This document shows, in pieces, positions 38,446 to 49,560 of a DNA stretch of 64,000 nt; position 1 is the first letter of the stretch; the number at the start of each line of letters is the position of its first letter. A model generated the notes under the pieces. It ran no database searches. It was given only the letters and a program-made list of their open reading frames with translations, and was not told where the DNA came from. Location: NCBI GenBank assembly GCA_039881145.1, contig JAYKKI010000077.1, positions 3,542,501 to 3,606,500 on the forward strand, written 5' to 3'. Both the position numbers and the translations under genes were made by a program. The DNA is from Druceiella hillmani (lineage: Eukaryota; Arthropoda; Insecta; Lepidoptera; Hepialidae).

Positions 38446-39720
38446 TAGATTGATTTTGTTAATTACATATAAAAAATAACATGTTTATGTGTATTTAGGA
38501 AGCGGGTATTAACCAAGCAACTATAATTAAGTTTTCAAACATTAAATTGTTAGCAAAAGATATTTGGTAAAACGATACGACGAACCGGCTTTAATAGATT
38601 CCTCAGACGAAATAAAACGATTAAAATCAATATTTTTTTATCTCGTTCCTTTCTGAAAATACCCTATTTCAACTTTAATACAAAGCTTAAACTTCCAACA
38701 GTACACGCAAATAGATCATCTCACGATATTATCAAAACGATACAAATGTACCGTGGTTAACTCCTTACTCGGTCTTAAATAATATGTGATACGGGTATAA
38801 TTTTACACTCTCGGTGTTTTTACAACTCGGTGTTTTTCCCAATTTTTTTTCATAGTGGTTCTGCTTGTGATAATAAAAATTTAAGCCTAATTACGATTAA
38901 AAAATATTAAAATTAAAACTATTTATTTAGTGAAAAATAAATTATTTCTTCTTAAGAACCAGATCAAAACATTTCATAAATTATGTTTGTCTTATATACT
39001 CGAAAAACAAATCCTGCTTTATCAATTATTCAACTTTCTGCACTTCTTAATAATTTTGTAAGATTTTAACTTTTTTTGTTGTTTTTTAGAGTCTTATTTC
39101 ATACCATAATGCGTCACTGAACGCCAGTTTCTCTAACAATTACCCCACCTTTATTTTTTTTCTGTAACAATTCTCATATAAATTATACTAATTTTGCTCT
39201 ACAACATAACGATATACCATGATGCAACTTTATCGGTTGCAGATCAATAGTGGAGGAAGTATGTTCCCGCTATTGGATTAAAATCTATGGGATACAACAT
39301 TTTCTAGACCCTAGTTTAAACTTCAAAGTTCTTTACGCAGTTAGGTGCATGTAAAAGTATAAACATTTAATGTACAAAGTATTTCTAGTCAAATATTTTG
39401 AAATGCCAATATTATTTTTCACTGTCAGTACATCGCCCAATATACCTGTCACATGCCTTAAGTATCCTAGTTTTCTTGCAATATTCACTTAAGATTCAAC
39501 CAACCCTGTATTTTTATGATTTTTGATTCGGTAGTTTCCGAAATAAGAGGAGGTAATCCACTTTTAACTCACCTTTTTTTACGCACGACTCTGACATTAG
39601 TCACTTTACAAAAAATATACTATACTCCTATATAACACTTATAAAAAATGTACATGTAAATTAACACATAAATATTTTAAAGTGTTAAATATATGGATTA
39701 ATATGATCAAATATGCGGGT
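38446..39720. other. AT-rich DNA, no supported gene
   Basis: 'ctcggtgttttt' is repeated at about 38812 and 38827. Nothing else recognised. Confidence 0.5.
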
Positions 39721-39965
39721 AAATGATCTAGAACTGCACCCAATTTTAAGTCGATGGAATATAATTATATCAATTTACAACTATACCTTACTATTAATAT
39801 GCCTTTCGATTAAATGATTTAGAACTATGCCAAATTTTAAGTTGATGATCTATGACTATATCTTTCCATCAAATGATCTGGAATTATACCAAATTTTAAG
39901 TTTATGATTCATAACCATGCCTAATAATTCAATGGTCTATATCTATGCTAAATTTTAGTGACCGA
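39721..39965. repeat. Degenerate tandem repeat, about 60-bp period
   Basis: Four units of 'aatgatctagaactatgccaaattttaagttgatgatctatgactatatc' type start near 39721, 39813, 39872 and 39930. Divergence is high, so the array is old. The repeated clause 'gaactatgccaaattttaagtt' also resembles text found inside the lepidopteran repeat family, so it could be a local amplification of such a fragment. Confidence 0.6.
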
Positions 39966-40250
39966 CACGTAGGCCATCCTATAAAACATCCGTTATTCCT
40001 TTTGACGAAACCCTAAAAGCGAAAGCTCTATCATCATGCATACTGTGTTAACTCAACTTAAGTGTTGGCTTATAATTTCATGGAACATTTTGAAAGAGCG
40101 TCTGTCCCGAAAAGGCACACAATCGCTAGAAACAATAAGGCATTTTTAGGAAATAATTATTCTGAAACGTCTTATAAAACTTTACTCTACCCCGTGAAGT
40201 CCTATCGTAAGATTACATAAATAAATACATCCAAGCTCCGAAGTTTTACA
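39966..40250. other. No supported gene
   Basis: Nothing recognised. Confidence 0.4.
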
Positions 40251-40254
40251 TCAT

Positions 40255-40520
40255 TTTATAATCATCAACAATCTGTCTCGTTCTGGGCACAGGCCACTCC
40301 AATGCTGCGAAAATCATTGGAGGTAGTGCCCATAATCGCCATGCTGAGTAGGCGGCTTAGGGATCGCAATGCATCTCGACCAGTGACGCTGCTGTCCGCC
40401 ATTAGTTTGTGTCATTTTTGCTACCTGCGGTCTGAAATCAAACCCGAACCCCACGGGGCGCCACGCTGTCAAACGTTATAAGCCTTGTGATCAAAGCAAC
40501 ATATCACGACGACGATTTTT
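40255..40520 (-). repeat. tRNA-derived SINE-B copy (same head, different body)
   Basis: Minus strand: 'atcgtcgtcgtgatatgttgctttgatcacaagg' and 'gtttgacagcgtggcgccccgtgggg', followed by the B-box-like 'gggtttgatttcagacc'. The body differs from SINE-A: 'gcaggtagcaaaaatgacacaaactaatggcggacagcagcgtcactggtcgagatgcattgcgatccc...ctactcagcatggcgattatgggcactacctccaatgattttcgcagcattggag...'. The head is clearly related to SINE-A (35.4 and 42.1 kb), so these are two SINE types built on one tRNA-like module. Confidence 0.75.
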
Positions 40521-41547
40521 GTATGTAATCATATAATTTATTTCAAAATACGATTACTATAAATGAACTTTCATGAAAAGTATTATGTTCAGGAATGGAT
40601 TGGAAACAATATTATTCTACCTATATTTAGAGAGAACTTCAAATCCCAGTCAAATCTCGAAGAGATTCAATTGCACTGTAATCCACGAACACGCACTAAA
40701 AATTCTCATAAATATTATGATGTTATTTCGATGTAATATCTCGTATTAACGCATCGATATTTTACGATGTGCTTGTAGGAAGTTTTGAATGATGGATTTT
40801 AAATATTTTATGAAGTCTGTGTTATTGATATTGATCACGCACACCGGTAGGAATATAGGTAAAAATAATAACGACGTAAACAAACCGTATGGCGATACAT
40901 AGGAAGATTACTAGAGTAGGAAGTCCATTAATAACAAAACAAGGATTATTTTTAAATTTAATTGTTATTGGAAAACCGGACAGCATAACTCGAGTGTTTA
41001 GGGATTCATGATTCGTGTAAATTCAACACAGTGCGTTGAAATCTCACGGCTGTTGAACACTTGCATCCGTGATGGTTGAGCTGATAATTACATTATAAAC
41101 CCATTTTAATAATCATTCTTTTTAATTCCATGTACCGAAAATAACTAGCTTTCAAAGTACAACAAAACACGCTTGATTATGATCAAATTTCATAATTTCG
41201 GACTCGTTTCAAATGGCTGGCTTTCACTTCTATTTAGCGTTTTGAATATTTTCGGTAGTCCTTTATAAATTAAATAAAAATTTACTGACTTAGCTGCTTT
41301 TGACATGGGTTTATGTTCCCTACACACCTCGATCCGAAACACTATACTGCCTTTTATTGAAGGTCATTCCAGACATACAAAATATTTTGGGGGTATTTGG
41401 TATGTTATACCTAGACATACAAAATACACTCTCTTATATATTTAAATGTCACCTTAAAAAGTTATACTTTTCGTAACTTCTTATAATACCTAACTTTCTT
41501 TTTTTCTTCCATATCGTATTCCATTCTTCCACCCCATATCACTTGTA

Positions 41548-41550
<3 letters not shown>
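40521..41550. other. AT-rich DNA, no supported gene
   Basis: 'acctagacatacaaaata' and 'ccagacatacaaaatat' occur near 41370 and 41410. No coding relic. Confidence 0.5.
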
Positions 41551-41594
<44 letters not shown>

Positions 41595-41640
41595 TTGTAT
41601 GCCTTCATGTGTGTGTGGATGTGTGTATATGTATGTTTAA
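41551..41640. repeat. (TA)n microsatellite with TG-rich tail
   Basis: About 19 TA dinucleotides followed by a degenerate gtgtgtggatgtgtgtatatgtatg stretch. Confidence 0.95.
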
Positions 41641-41744
41641 AATGTATGTGAAAGTACGTGTTTGAAAATGCTGATGTTAAGTACTTTTTAATTTTATTTT
41701 GCTTTTAGTTAATTGCAGAGTCTATTCCAGTCACCTCAATACCA

Positions 41745-41855
41745 TTTATCGTTTCACTAGTGCTCTGGCTGACTGCAAGAGATTACTCTCGTAGCAATTA
41801 ATCCACCATATATATCAAGCAAATACGTCAAAGTCCGTAAATAAATAAATACATT
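41745..41855 (+). repeat. SINE-A body and 3' end fragment
   Basis: 'gtgctctggctgactgcaagagattactctcgtagcaattaatccaccatatatatcaagcaaatacgtcaaagtccgtaaataaataaata' matches the body and A-rich 3' end of the SINE at 42.1 kb. The head is missing, i.e. 5'-truncated like a LINE-mobilised copy. It lies only about 250 bp from the fuller copy, in the same orientation. Confidence 0.8.
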
Positions 41856-42096
41856 TTCTACGACCTGGTAAATGATTCAAGCAAAGCAGACAGGTCTCGT
41901 TGACGGACTAGGTCCCCTACCTTTTTGGAAATGGGGAAATATTTTTAGATATAGTTTTTCTAATTATATATTTACGAAGTATATGAGCATTTCGCGCTAA
42001 TAAAAAAGCAAGTAAATATTTTTTGTTCTGCACATGTTTGTTATTTAATTTAAAATTTGTCTGGTTCAAACATAATCATTTTGTTAAGGACTCAAA

Positions 42097-42310
42097 AGAT
42101 GTCGTGGCATGTTGGATTGATCACAAGACATACGGCCTTTGACTTTGACGCGGCGCACCGCGAGGACCCGGGTTCGATTCCCGGCCGCTCGTCGAGCGGA
42201 TCTGGACTGGTGTTCTGGTCAACTGTAAGAGGTTGCACTCGTAGCAATTAATCAGCCATATGTATCAATTGCACACATTAAAGTACATAAATACGAGTAA
42301 ATAAATGAAA
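42097..42310 (+). repeat. tRNA-derived SINE-A copy with intact B box
   Basis: Head 'gtcgtggcatgttggattgatcacaagacatacggcctttgac...gcggcgcaccgcgaggacccggg'. The RNA polymerase III B box GGTTCGATTCC (42171-42181) fits the consensus exactly. It is followed by 'cggccgctcgtcgagcgg' and the body 'ctggactggtgttctggtcaactgtaagaggttgcactcgtagcaattaatcagccatatg'. The 3' end is 'aaagtacataaatacgagtaaataaatga'. The best preserved SINE in the window. Confidence 0.9.
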
Positions 42311-42404
42311 ATATGTGTGCGTAGCCACATTTTAAATTTAAAGGAACTTGACAGTTTTTATTTTATTAATTTAGATTTAAACATTTTTTAGAGTTTCACA
42401 CTGC

Positions 42405-42560
42405 AGATTGGAAAAAGAATACCTTTATAAGACCACTCACGTGTCTGTTTGTCTGTCACTGCCATTTTTCTCAGAAACCACTTGACAAAATAACTTGAAA
42501 TTACAATAATAAAACGTATTAATCCGTCTATATCTCAATAATTAACGCTCAAAAATATTT
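42405..42560 (-). repeat. Lepidopteran interspersed repeat, opposite orientation
   Basis: 'tataagaccactcacgtgtctgtttgtctgtcactgccatttttctcagaaaccacttgacaaaataacttgaaatta' is the reverse-orientation form of the gtctgtctgtca/ctcagaaactac segment also seen at 22.9 and 60.0 kb. Confidence 0.75.
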
Positions 42561-43055
42561 ATATGGAAATTTTAGAGTGGCAACGGAGACATGGCCGTGT
42601 GTTTTACGTGAAAACGCATACGTTAACGGGTAATATTTTTATCATTCCCGGCACCGCTTCACTCTATCATATGGTGTTTTATGGATATCAATGGATTGCT
42701 CTTGAGAAGATGTTCCCACCCGTATACCATTTCTATATTTTGATTTGGCTTTTTTATGCGTATAAGCCGACGTTGTATTAAGTTTTCTTCATTCTTAACT
42801 TTAACACCATACATATTTACCATAACCATTCCACACTAATGTTTTAAACAGCCAAGCGATAAGTATCGACGATAACAGTCGACTAAAACTCAAACGAACG
42901 TCATAGCTTCTTTAATTCAAAATTTATACTAAACGAAATTATGAGACGCGGCGAAACAGCCTTGAAAATGGTGGTGCGTCTCCCTCCGCCGCGCGCGATG
43001 CGTTACAATCTTCACTCAACGTAACTAATTGTTTGATCCTTTAACTATCGAGTGG
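42561..43055. other. No supported gene
   Basis: An open frame at 42563-42781 directly follows the repeat above and shows no recognisable domain. A GC-rich block at 42945-43010 (ctccctccgccgcgcgcg) is unexplained. Confidence 0.4.
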
Positions 43056-43059
43056 TGTA

Positions 43060-43275
43060 ATTAAATTTTAGCTATAGATGACAGTTACATAACTGCAATG
43101 CCAAACTCTTTCCGACTAAGGAAGTAAATTTGAAAACCTATTCACGTCATAAAATTATATTCCAACCCCTATTTCTGAAACTACTCACCCTAAATTACAA
43201 AAAATAGTGTCCTTAGAAGCCTACGCAAAGGTTGTAATACAACTATGGCGGTAGTTTTAAATATGCGCCATGTTT
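43060..43275 (-). repeat. Lepidopteran repeat, inner segment
   Basis: 'caacccctatttctgaaactactcaccctaaattacaaaaaatagtgtccttagaagcctacgcaaaggttgtaatacaactatg' parallels 60250-60340 ('ctcgaagctactgaatttaaaattataaaaaacagtattttagaagtctacgcaaaggttgtaggaaaactgtaactatg'). Confidence 0.65.
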
Positions 43276-43856
43276 TACGCATGTGAAAAATTAATATTTT
43301 TAAATAGTTTAATAAAAATACTATGCACCTTTAAGTATTTATAAATGCGTACGAAAGTCTTATAGTCTAGTGTGATATTACCTAAAAAGTAATATTACTA
43401 TTTGTTAATAGTTTAATAAACCTACTATTACCTTAAATGCTTATATATTTTTATAATAAAATAGGTGTATATGGAAAAATCGTAGTGCGAGTTCTACTCG
43501 TATTTAATAAATTCATATTAAATGACAGTTCTTTTGCAACATTTGGCTATTTTAGAATGCAATATGTTATACATATGATCAGGTTCCATCGGCTGGGTCT
43601 ATTACCAAGCTCTACATGACGATAGAACGTTTATAAATATTATTCATATTTATTTTATTTTATTTTTATAACGCTTTATGTCTAAACTCATACTAATTCG
43701 TTATATTTTGCGCTTTATTCGTATTATGTAACAGCAATAAGTATTAACGCATAACGGATACACGTACACGGTTTTCTTTAATAATATTGAGTTTGAGAAG
43801 GCTAACAAGGTGTGAATTAAAATAAGAACTGATTTTAAATATTGAATATACTTGGC

Positions 43857-43925
43857 GTTCTTTACCACGACCTAGGTTGCGTTGTATTACAACAACTTCA
43901 GGTGGGTTATTAACAAAGATTTTAA
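43857..43925 (-). repeat. Structured repeat family S, copy 3
   Basis: The reverse complement gives 'aatctttgttaataacccacctgaag.tgttgtaatacaacg.aacctaggtcgtggtaaagaac'. It pairs base for base with the core at 52.3 kb. Upstream of 'aatctttgttaataaccc' this copy has unrelated sequence, which is important for interpreting the hairpin at 52.3 kb. Confidence 0.85.
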
Positions 43926-44320
43926 AGGAGACTGACTCTTAAGACTAATTTTAATATTATAAAAGTGGCTTGATTGACGAAAAGTACAAACAAGACCACT
44001 GACACGAAGGTCAGACGAAAATTCCGCAAGACACATTTAGATCAAATCGAGGATATGTGAGCGTCATGGTCGGGTGAGGTCTGACGTTGACGATATCATA
44101 GTCGGGTGACGTGATGCTGTGTAACATTAACTCGCGAAGCTCATCGTTTACCCCTTGGTGTTTACAAGTTTACAGGTTTACAATCTATTATGTATGAGTA
44201 GAACTCCCACTGCGAGGGCTCCGTATACACTTAGGTAAATATAAACATTAAAGGACCCTAATTATTGCTATTAAACTATTTTGAAATATAAATATTATAT
44301 ATCACCATGTAAATATATTA
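43926..44320. other. No supported gene
   Basis: Moderately complex sequence at 43960-44160 (gacgaaaagtacaaacaagaccactgacacgaaggtcagac...) is not recognised. It contains 'gtcgggtga.gt' twice (44070-44112). Confidence 0.4.
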
Positions 44321-44321
44321 T

Positions 44322-44322
<1 letters not shown>

Positions 44323-44364
<42 letters not shown>

Positions 44365-44369
44365 TAAAA

Positions 44370-44424
<55 letters not shown>

Positions 44425-44432
44425 ATATATAT
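44323..44432. repeat. Long (TA)n microsatellite with interruptions
   Basis: About 110 bp of TA dinucleotides broken by a few aat/aaa insertions. The longest simple repeat in the window. Confidence 0.97.
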
Positions 44433-44840
44433 TGCACAGATGTAAAAACACCGTAAATTTCCTGAAAATTTATTTAGAATAATCGCTATAGTTTTCCGGT
44501 AAACTAGTTACGCTGTTCTTCATAATTTTGAACTTAACCGTTTCGGCGGTAGAAGGAGGGGCAGATTTTTGTGGAGGGGCAGATTCAACAATATTTTTAG
44601 TTCTTATCATATATAAACTTCCAAAGAAATAGAAAAAAACTTTGTCATACTTACAAGTCGCACTTGCATTTAATATCCCACATCATATAATTAATAATAA
44701 AAAACAATTATTTCATTTGTCCCCTCTGAAAGTTGTATGTAATCATTTTGTGGGATACTATGAAATGTATGCAGTATTTCTAAGAAAAGCAACAGGCAAA
44801 CGGAGGACGGAATTATAATTTATTAAAAGTTCCATTTTTT
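44433..44840. other. AT-rich DNA, no supported gene
   Basis: 'agatt...ggaggggcaga' is duplicated near 44555-44585. Nothing else recognised. Confidence 0.5.
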
Positions 44841-44844
44841 TCCG

Positions 44845-44945
44845 TCTTAAATGAAACCATGTGATGTACAATTATTTCTACTTTATTTAAATTCTTTACC
44901 AGGACCTAGATTTCATTGTATGACAACATCCTATCAAAACGCGCC
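44845..44945 (-). repeat. Structured repeat family S, copy 4
   Basis: The reverse complement gives 'gatgttgtcatacaatgaaatctaggtcctggtaaagaatttaaataaagtagaaataatt.tacatcacatggtttcattta'. It joins the core to the downstream segment seen in copies 1 and 2. The reading frame that crosses it is incidental. Confidence 0.85.
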
Positions 44946-45139
44946 ATTAGATGTTTCACTTCCAAATTTGTATTTAGTACTAGAACTTGAACCTAAAATT
45001 CAAAAACCATATTTAAAACTATGTTTAATTTCATTTTGGGCAGTTTCCATATTTAGAAAGGGCCGGGTTGAATTTTGTTTAGTTTGGCATGTGGATACTT
45101 CAAGGGCCTACGTGTGTAGAATGCTGATATGCTATGGGT

Positions 45140-45218
45140 AGAAAATAAGTGCCTTAAAAATAAGCCTTAAGTAGCTTATTTTTAAGGCACTTATTTTCTT
45201 AAAAATAAGCTACTTAAG
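45140..45218. repeat. Two overlapping perfect inverted repeats (25 bp and 21 bp)
   Basis: 45140-45164 pairs exactly with 45175-45199 (25 bp, loop 10). In addition 45166-45186 (cttaagtagcttatttttaag) pairs exactly with 45198-45218 (21 bp, loop 11). The central block thus takes part in two alternative stems, as expected from two successive template switches in one replication event. Confidence 0.96.
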
Positions 45219-46145
45219 TGAGTAAACATATTTATATTAAATTAAAAATAACTATGTTGGAGGTATTTCAGAAGAATGATTTTAAATCCGTTGGACGAGC
45301 TCTGTCTCGAACGAGTTACAGCTTTGAAAAATAGGTCTAAAATTAACAAAACTTAACAATTTATAGTTTGTCTCCAATATTACACACGTATTTCACTTCA
45401 ATAATAAATACTAATAAAAATTGTATGTAAAATAATTTATAGGCAATGAACAATAAAATCAAAACATTATATTACGTTCTGCAAAATATATCCTAGCAAA
45501 ACAATCACACAGTGAAGAAAGGAAAATTAATAATTATAAATATTTAAAAAAAAAATACAATGCGCCTCCACTGCACGTACAACACCTTCCTAAGGCGAAT
45601 TTCACTTGTACGTAAAAGATTTTTGCTTATGACCATATAAACATGTTTATGATTCATAAATATTAAACAAGATAAATTTATTTCATATATTGTAATGTAC
45701 ATAATATTGAATTTAACAAAATCCTTTGGATAAACAATAAAATTCGCGTAAAAAGAAAAAATAAACAAATCCTGCTAATGTAAACTTATCCACAAAAATT
45801 ATCGCAAATCTTAAAAAAAATTCGAAAATACGATAACGAGTTTCTCTGTTTCTGAACCTTTCCTCATTGGCTAGTTCTTTTCAAAATCGAATCACTCTTC
45901 TAATAGTCACGGAAAAAAACTTTAACATGCATACCTGTCAATAGAATGTGCGACGTATCTCATATCGACAAATTATATAAACCAATATTTAATTTGTTTA
46001 ACAATTTTACCTATGTTAAACAAATATTAACCTACATTTTTTACAAAAACATTAACTTGTGGTTATACAGATAATTCACAACAAGCACTTTTATGGCAAA
46101 AATTGACAATCGACTTTTGATGTGAAACATCTGTAGGTGCAAATA
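45219..46145. other. AT-rich DNA, no supported gene
   Basis: No domain recognised. At 46115 the near-palindrome 'gatgtgaaacatc' has an inverted partner 'gatgtttcacatc' at about 46468, flanking the LTR-like block below. Confidence 0.45.
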
Positions 46146-46151
46146 TAACCG

Positions 46152-46380
46152 GATCGTTGTCGTGGCGACGGATCGCCACGCTATACTAAGGTATATATAT
46201 AGTCTATATGTAGTAGAGTGTACGATATGGCGACGTGTCGTCATGCGCAACCTACTACGCGACCCCCTCCTCACTCAGTTCGACGCTGTTGTCTACTACG
46301 GTACACATAACCTGTGCTTTATTATTTTTGTATTAATTGTAAATAAATGTATATTAAATAAAGTCACCATTTTCTGTAAG
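46152..46380 (+). mobile_element. Candidate solo LTR
   Basis: Layout of a retroviral-type LTR: a 'tgtcgtggcgacgg' start, a TATA box (gtatatatatag, 46191-46202), a GC-richer transcribed segment with 'gcgacgtgtcgtcatgcgc' and 'ctcactcagttcgacgctgttgtc', then polyadenylation signals (ttaaataaag, about 46354-46362) before 'tcaccattttctg'. No primer site follows and no internal coding sequence is present. I cannot find clear TG...CA ends with a target duplication, so the boundaries are approximate. A GTG-initiated frame of 118 codons crosses it and is not credible as a gene. Confidence 0.4.
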
Positions 46381-46769
46381 AAATTCGTAATACTTTATTT
46401 TTTCATTATGCTATATTTAGTTCCTGTAATAATCTTGTTTTTTATGCATATTACTTGTACGAACACGATGTTTCACATCTGCCAGGCGTCCCGTAACGGC
46501 TCATTCCTTTTTTTTTAATCAGATTAACTATCTACATTTCAAATGATATTCATCGTCATATTTGTCATTTAAATCCAAAGTCGACCAACGCATTCTACGG
46601 AAACTTTTTCCTAGATGACCTATCTTCGATTTTAAATCAAAAAATCTTATTTCATTAAGTCAATCCAGGGCCTATTTCGCTTTCTATGGCCATTTTATTA
46701 CTCAAAAAGTACGTATTTTTTTAAATTTACCAGTTCATTCGGTTTTCCAACTAATTTAAATGTGTTTTG

Positions 46770-47230
46770 CGGTGGCTTCTTCTTCTTCTTTGATCGCTCA
46801 CCCTTTACTGATGTTGATTACTCACAACAATAGGTGCCTTCTCAGTGTAAATTACTTGGTGCAGCCGTCGCTATCTTGCAAGAATCTTACGACCTCACGG
46901 ATGTTCATTCGTAAGGTGCTAGTGATCTAGTTAATTCAACGAGCCTGCCCTTAGCTATGAAATCTTGTCGTCTCAGTCTATGCTAGCAAAATACCTCGAT
47001 CCAGTTTGTCAGTGTTCCTTTGTGACAAAACAACCGAAATATCTAGGGACCAGACGAATAACTGTAGAGGATAACTGATCGCAAATGCTGACTCGTTAGT
47101 CTGAAGGGCAGTTCAAAATACCAAGAGCGTGCGTCTCCAGTACCACAATCTCGAAGACGTCAATACTTATTTTGCAGCGTTTATAGTCTAGGTGCGTAGA
47201 AAAATATGGAGTGACTTTGATCTTCCGAAC
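46770..47230 (-). pseudogene. RTE-like LINE relic, 3' end with (GAA)n tail
   Basis: On the minus strand 'LWYWRRTLLVF*TALQTNES' matches WCWRRMLRIPWTxRRTNxS. Then, after a shift, 'STVIRLVPRYFGCFVTKEH' matches the RLSTxxxxRIxxYFGHxxRKE segment. The rest of the C-terminus is too broken to follow. The element runs out through 'gagaaggcacctattgttgtgagtaatcaacatcagtaaagggtgagcgatc' into (gaa)n at 46781-46770, a typical RTE 3' end with a simple-repeat tail. Same type as the 24-kb relic; 5'-truncated; inactive. Confidence 0.65.
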
Positions 47231-49379
47231 TTATAGTATATATTCCGTTTCCCCATATCTTTAGTAATCGTTACATGCCATTATTTGCAGTTACGATATC
47301 AAATTCAAGGTTTATGATACCAATGCCTTAGAAATAATAATAATTTTATTAAAAAAGAAAAGTTTGATCTATTTGGTTTCTAGAGTTTAAGATTTCTATA
47401 TTTACTTGAAAAAGTGAAATGTCTATTTATTTGTTGGTTTTCATTTCCTTAACATTTAAACGGCCCAACGAATTTCAATAAAATTCTGCATGTGGATAAT
47501 ATACATCCTAAATCAAAACATAAGCAATATATAATTATGATGTTATCTGCAGGAGCAGAGTGGTAGACGTAAACCCCAAAAAAACGATGCCCACGGAAGA
47601 AAAACATAATGCACTGCAGTGTTATCATAAAACTTCGCAACGACATGTCATCAATACCTGTCATCATTACAAAATAGGCGTTTTAGTGATAAATAAAAAT
47701 ATTATTGCTGAACATCAAATTCTTGGATATTTATTGTGAAAACTTATAAATCTTCATGCAAATAAATTTCCCTTTGGCAAACGTAATAAATTTAGCTACA
47801 AATGTTCCTTCGACACTACATAATTACCGTTTATAGTTTAGCAGTTATAAACGTAATCATTGATCCTTGTGCATTATCCCTAAATATTTCGACCGGATGG
47901 GGAATTCTGGTGAATGGAGAGTTTGGTTATGTGCATGAAGTGAAGACAGAGAAGGAGCTTTGTTTAATTACTATACGAGTGAATTGACGGGTGAAAGATA
48001 GCATTATGTAAAGACATTACACACAAAGTGAAAGTTTGAAAAAAGTTCTAGCGCTCATGATAATAAATTGTTACAAACTTTTTAATATTACAAAATTAAG
48101 CCATACATTTCTAAAATAAATGAAAACATAGATTACGTAAACGAACCATTTGAAATATGATCAATAAATTAACCATAAATAGGATAGCCATACTACGTTT
48201 CGGAAATTTAGATTCGTCCCGCATCACTCCACCCACTCCTCCCGCCCCGTCGAGTATTTTTTTAGTTTAACTTAACGGGTCACGTCGATGATACTTATTT
48301 TATTGATCTCATAATGACCCCAATATCCCCCAAGGTAACACGAAAATTAAAACGTGAGGATATTTATCAGCTTAGGCAAATCATAATCAAATAATATGGA
48401 AGATGTGATTGACAAAAGAAGCATAAATTGGAAAATGATTTTGGATAATGAAGCATTTATTTGAAAACAAATATACGTCCTTGAATTTGAAAGGAAGTGT
48501 CTTCAACTGTGTAGTGGACTAATCCCTGACGCGAGTTTTCAATTGAAACTATATAAAATTGAAAATGGGAAAATTAAATTTTACACAAAGAAAAATTAAA
48601 AGAATTATTTTAAATATCATACTAACAGACAAATATAAAAAAGAAAAAATACACAAAAAACTAGATGTGCATTGAAAGCCATATTGAGAGCAAAGTGGTA
48701 TTAGGCGGTAAAGGTAATAATAGTAAGAAACAGCCGAAGTTGCGGACAACGACCAAGTGGAACCCCAACTTCACTAAATGCTGGAAAGATGGAACTACAC
48801 TCTCTAAAGATTAGTTAGTAGAATTCACGGTTACGCTTTTGTCAAGAACTGCAAAACAATATAAAGGTGAACAAAGTTATGAAGGCATTGGTCCAAATGT
48901 GGGATTGGCTACAATACCCCGAGTATTATTACTTGTAAATATTAAATAAATAATAAATTCAATAAAAACAAAAAAAATCAATAAAAACGCTGCGATTGTC
49001 TCGCGATATGTAAATTGAAAAAGATAGAAAGAATAACGTAAACGGTGATATTAATTATAAAATTTTAAAATTTTTTTATAATTATTAGATCTTTGTCAAT
49101 CATTTTTAGGGAAACGCAATGCCTTATCCATTTGACGTTTAAAAATAATGAAAAAAATTCGAATCTAACATCATATGATAAAGAAACCATTGTGCCTTAG
49201 CAGGTGTAACGTATAAGCCAATCTAATTATTATTAGATCTGAGAATTAAAATGTTATTAGACCTAGGATTAAAATCTAATTATTACTGGACCTGAAATAC
49301 TGCCGGCGACTTAAAGAATCGTACTGATCCGCGATTAAATAATTTAAATAATTTCAATCACATTTCATATTTATTGATA
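47231..49379. other. AT-rich DNA, no supported gene
   Basis: Short opposing frames at 47449-47667 and 47802-47987 have no recognisable motif. A pyrimidine-rich, C-clustered patch (ccacccactcctcccgccccg) lies at 48227-48250. Confidence 0.5.
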
Positions 49380-49485
49380 CTTGGTAATGGAATATACGTT
49401 TACAAATGATTTCAGCTTACAGGTAAACCTTGCTTGGTAATGGAATATACGTTTACAAATGATTTCAGCTTACAGGTAAACCTTG
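49380..49485. repeat. Exact 53-bp tandem duplication
   Basis: 49380-49432 (starting cttggtaatggaatatacg) is repeated without a single difference at 49433-49485. This implies a very recent event, a polymorphism, or an assembly artefact. Confidence 0.98.
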
Positions 49486-49532
49486 CTTTTGTAGATTTTA
49501 AATTTCTATTGGTCACAATTTTCCTAAATGAT

Positions 49533-49560
49533 CGTGGTGGGTTGGAGGTGGGTGGGAGGA
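49533..49560 (+). other. G-run cluster, possible G-quadruplex
   Basis: 'ggtgggttggaggtgggtgggagg' has three GGG and several GG tracts separated by 1-2 bases in otherwise AT-rich DNA. It can form at least a two-layer quadruplex. Confidence 0.5.

Noticed and set aside
39721..39965. Spaced repeats as a CRISPR array
   Set aside because: Units are degenerate, spacers are not unique, and the genome is eukaryotic.
42100..42190. Sequence with a perfect RNA polymerase III B box that could be a tRNA gene
   Set aside because: No cloverleaf or acceptor stem can be drawn, and it continues into a SINE body repeated elsewhere in the window.
44323..44432. Long TA tract as replication origin or regulatory element
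   Set aside because: A simple microsatellite; similar tracts occur at 8.7, 10.1, 21.4 and 41.6 kb.
46162..46518. 118-codon open frame, the longest on the plus strand
   Set aside because: It starts at GTG, crosses an LTR-like block and then becomes a hydrophobic AT-driven tail; no domain is recognisable.
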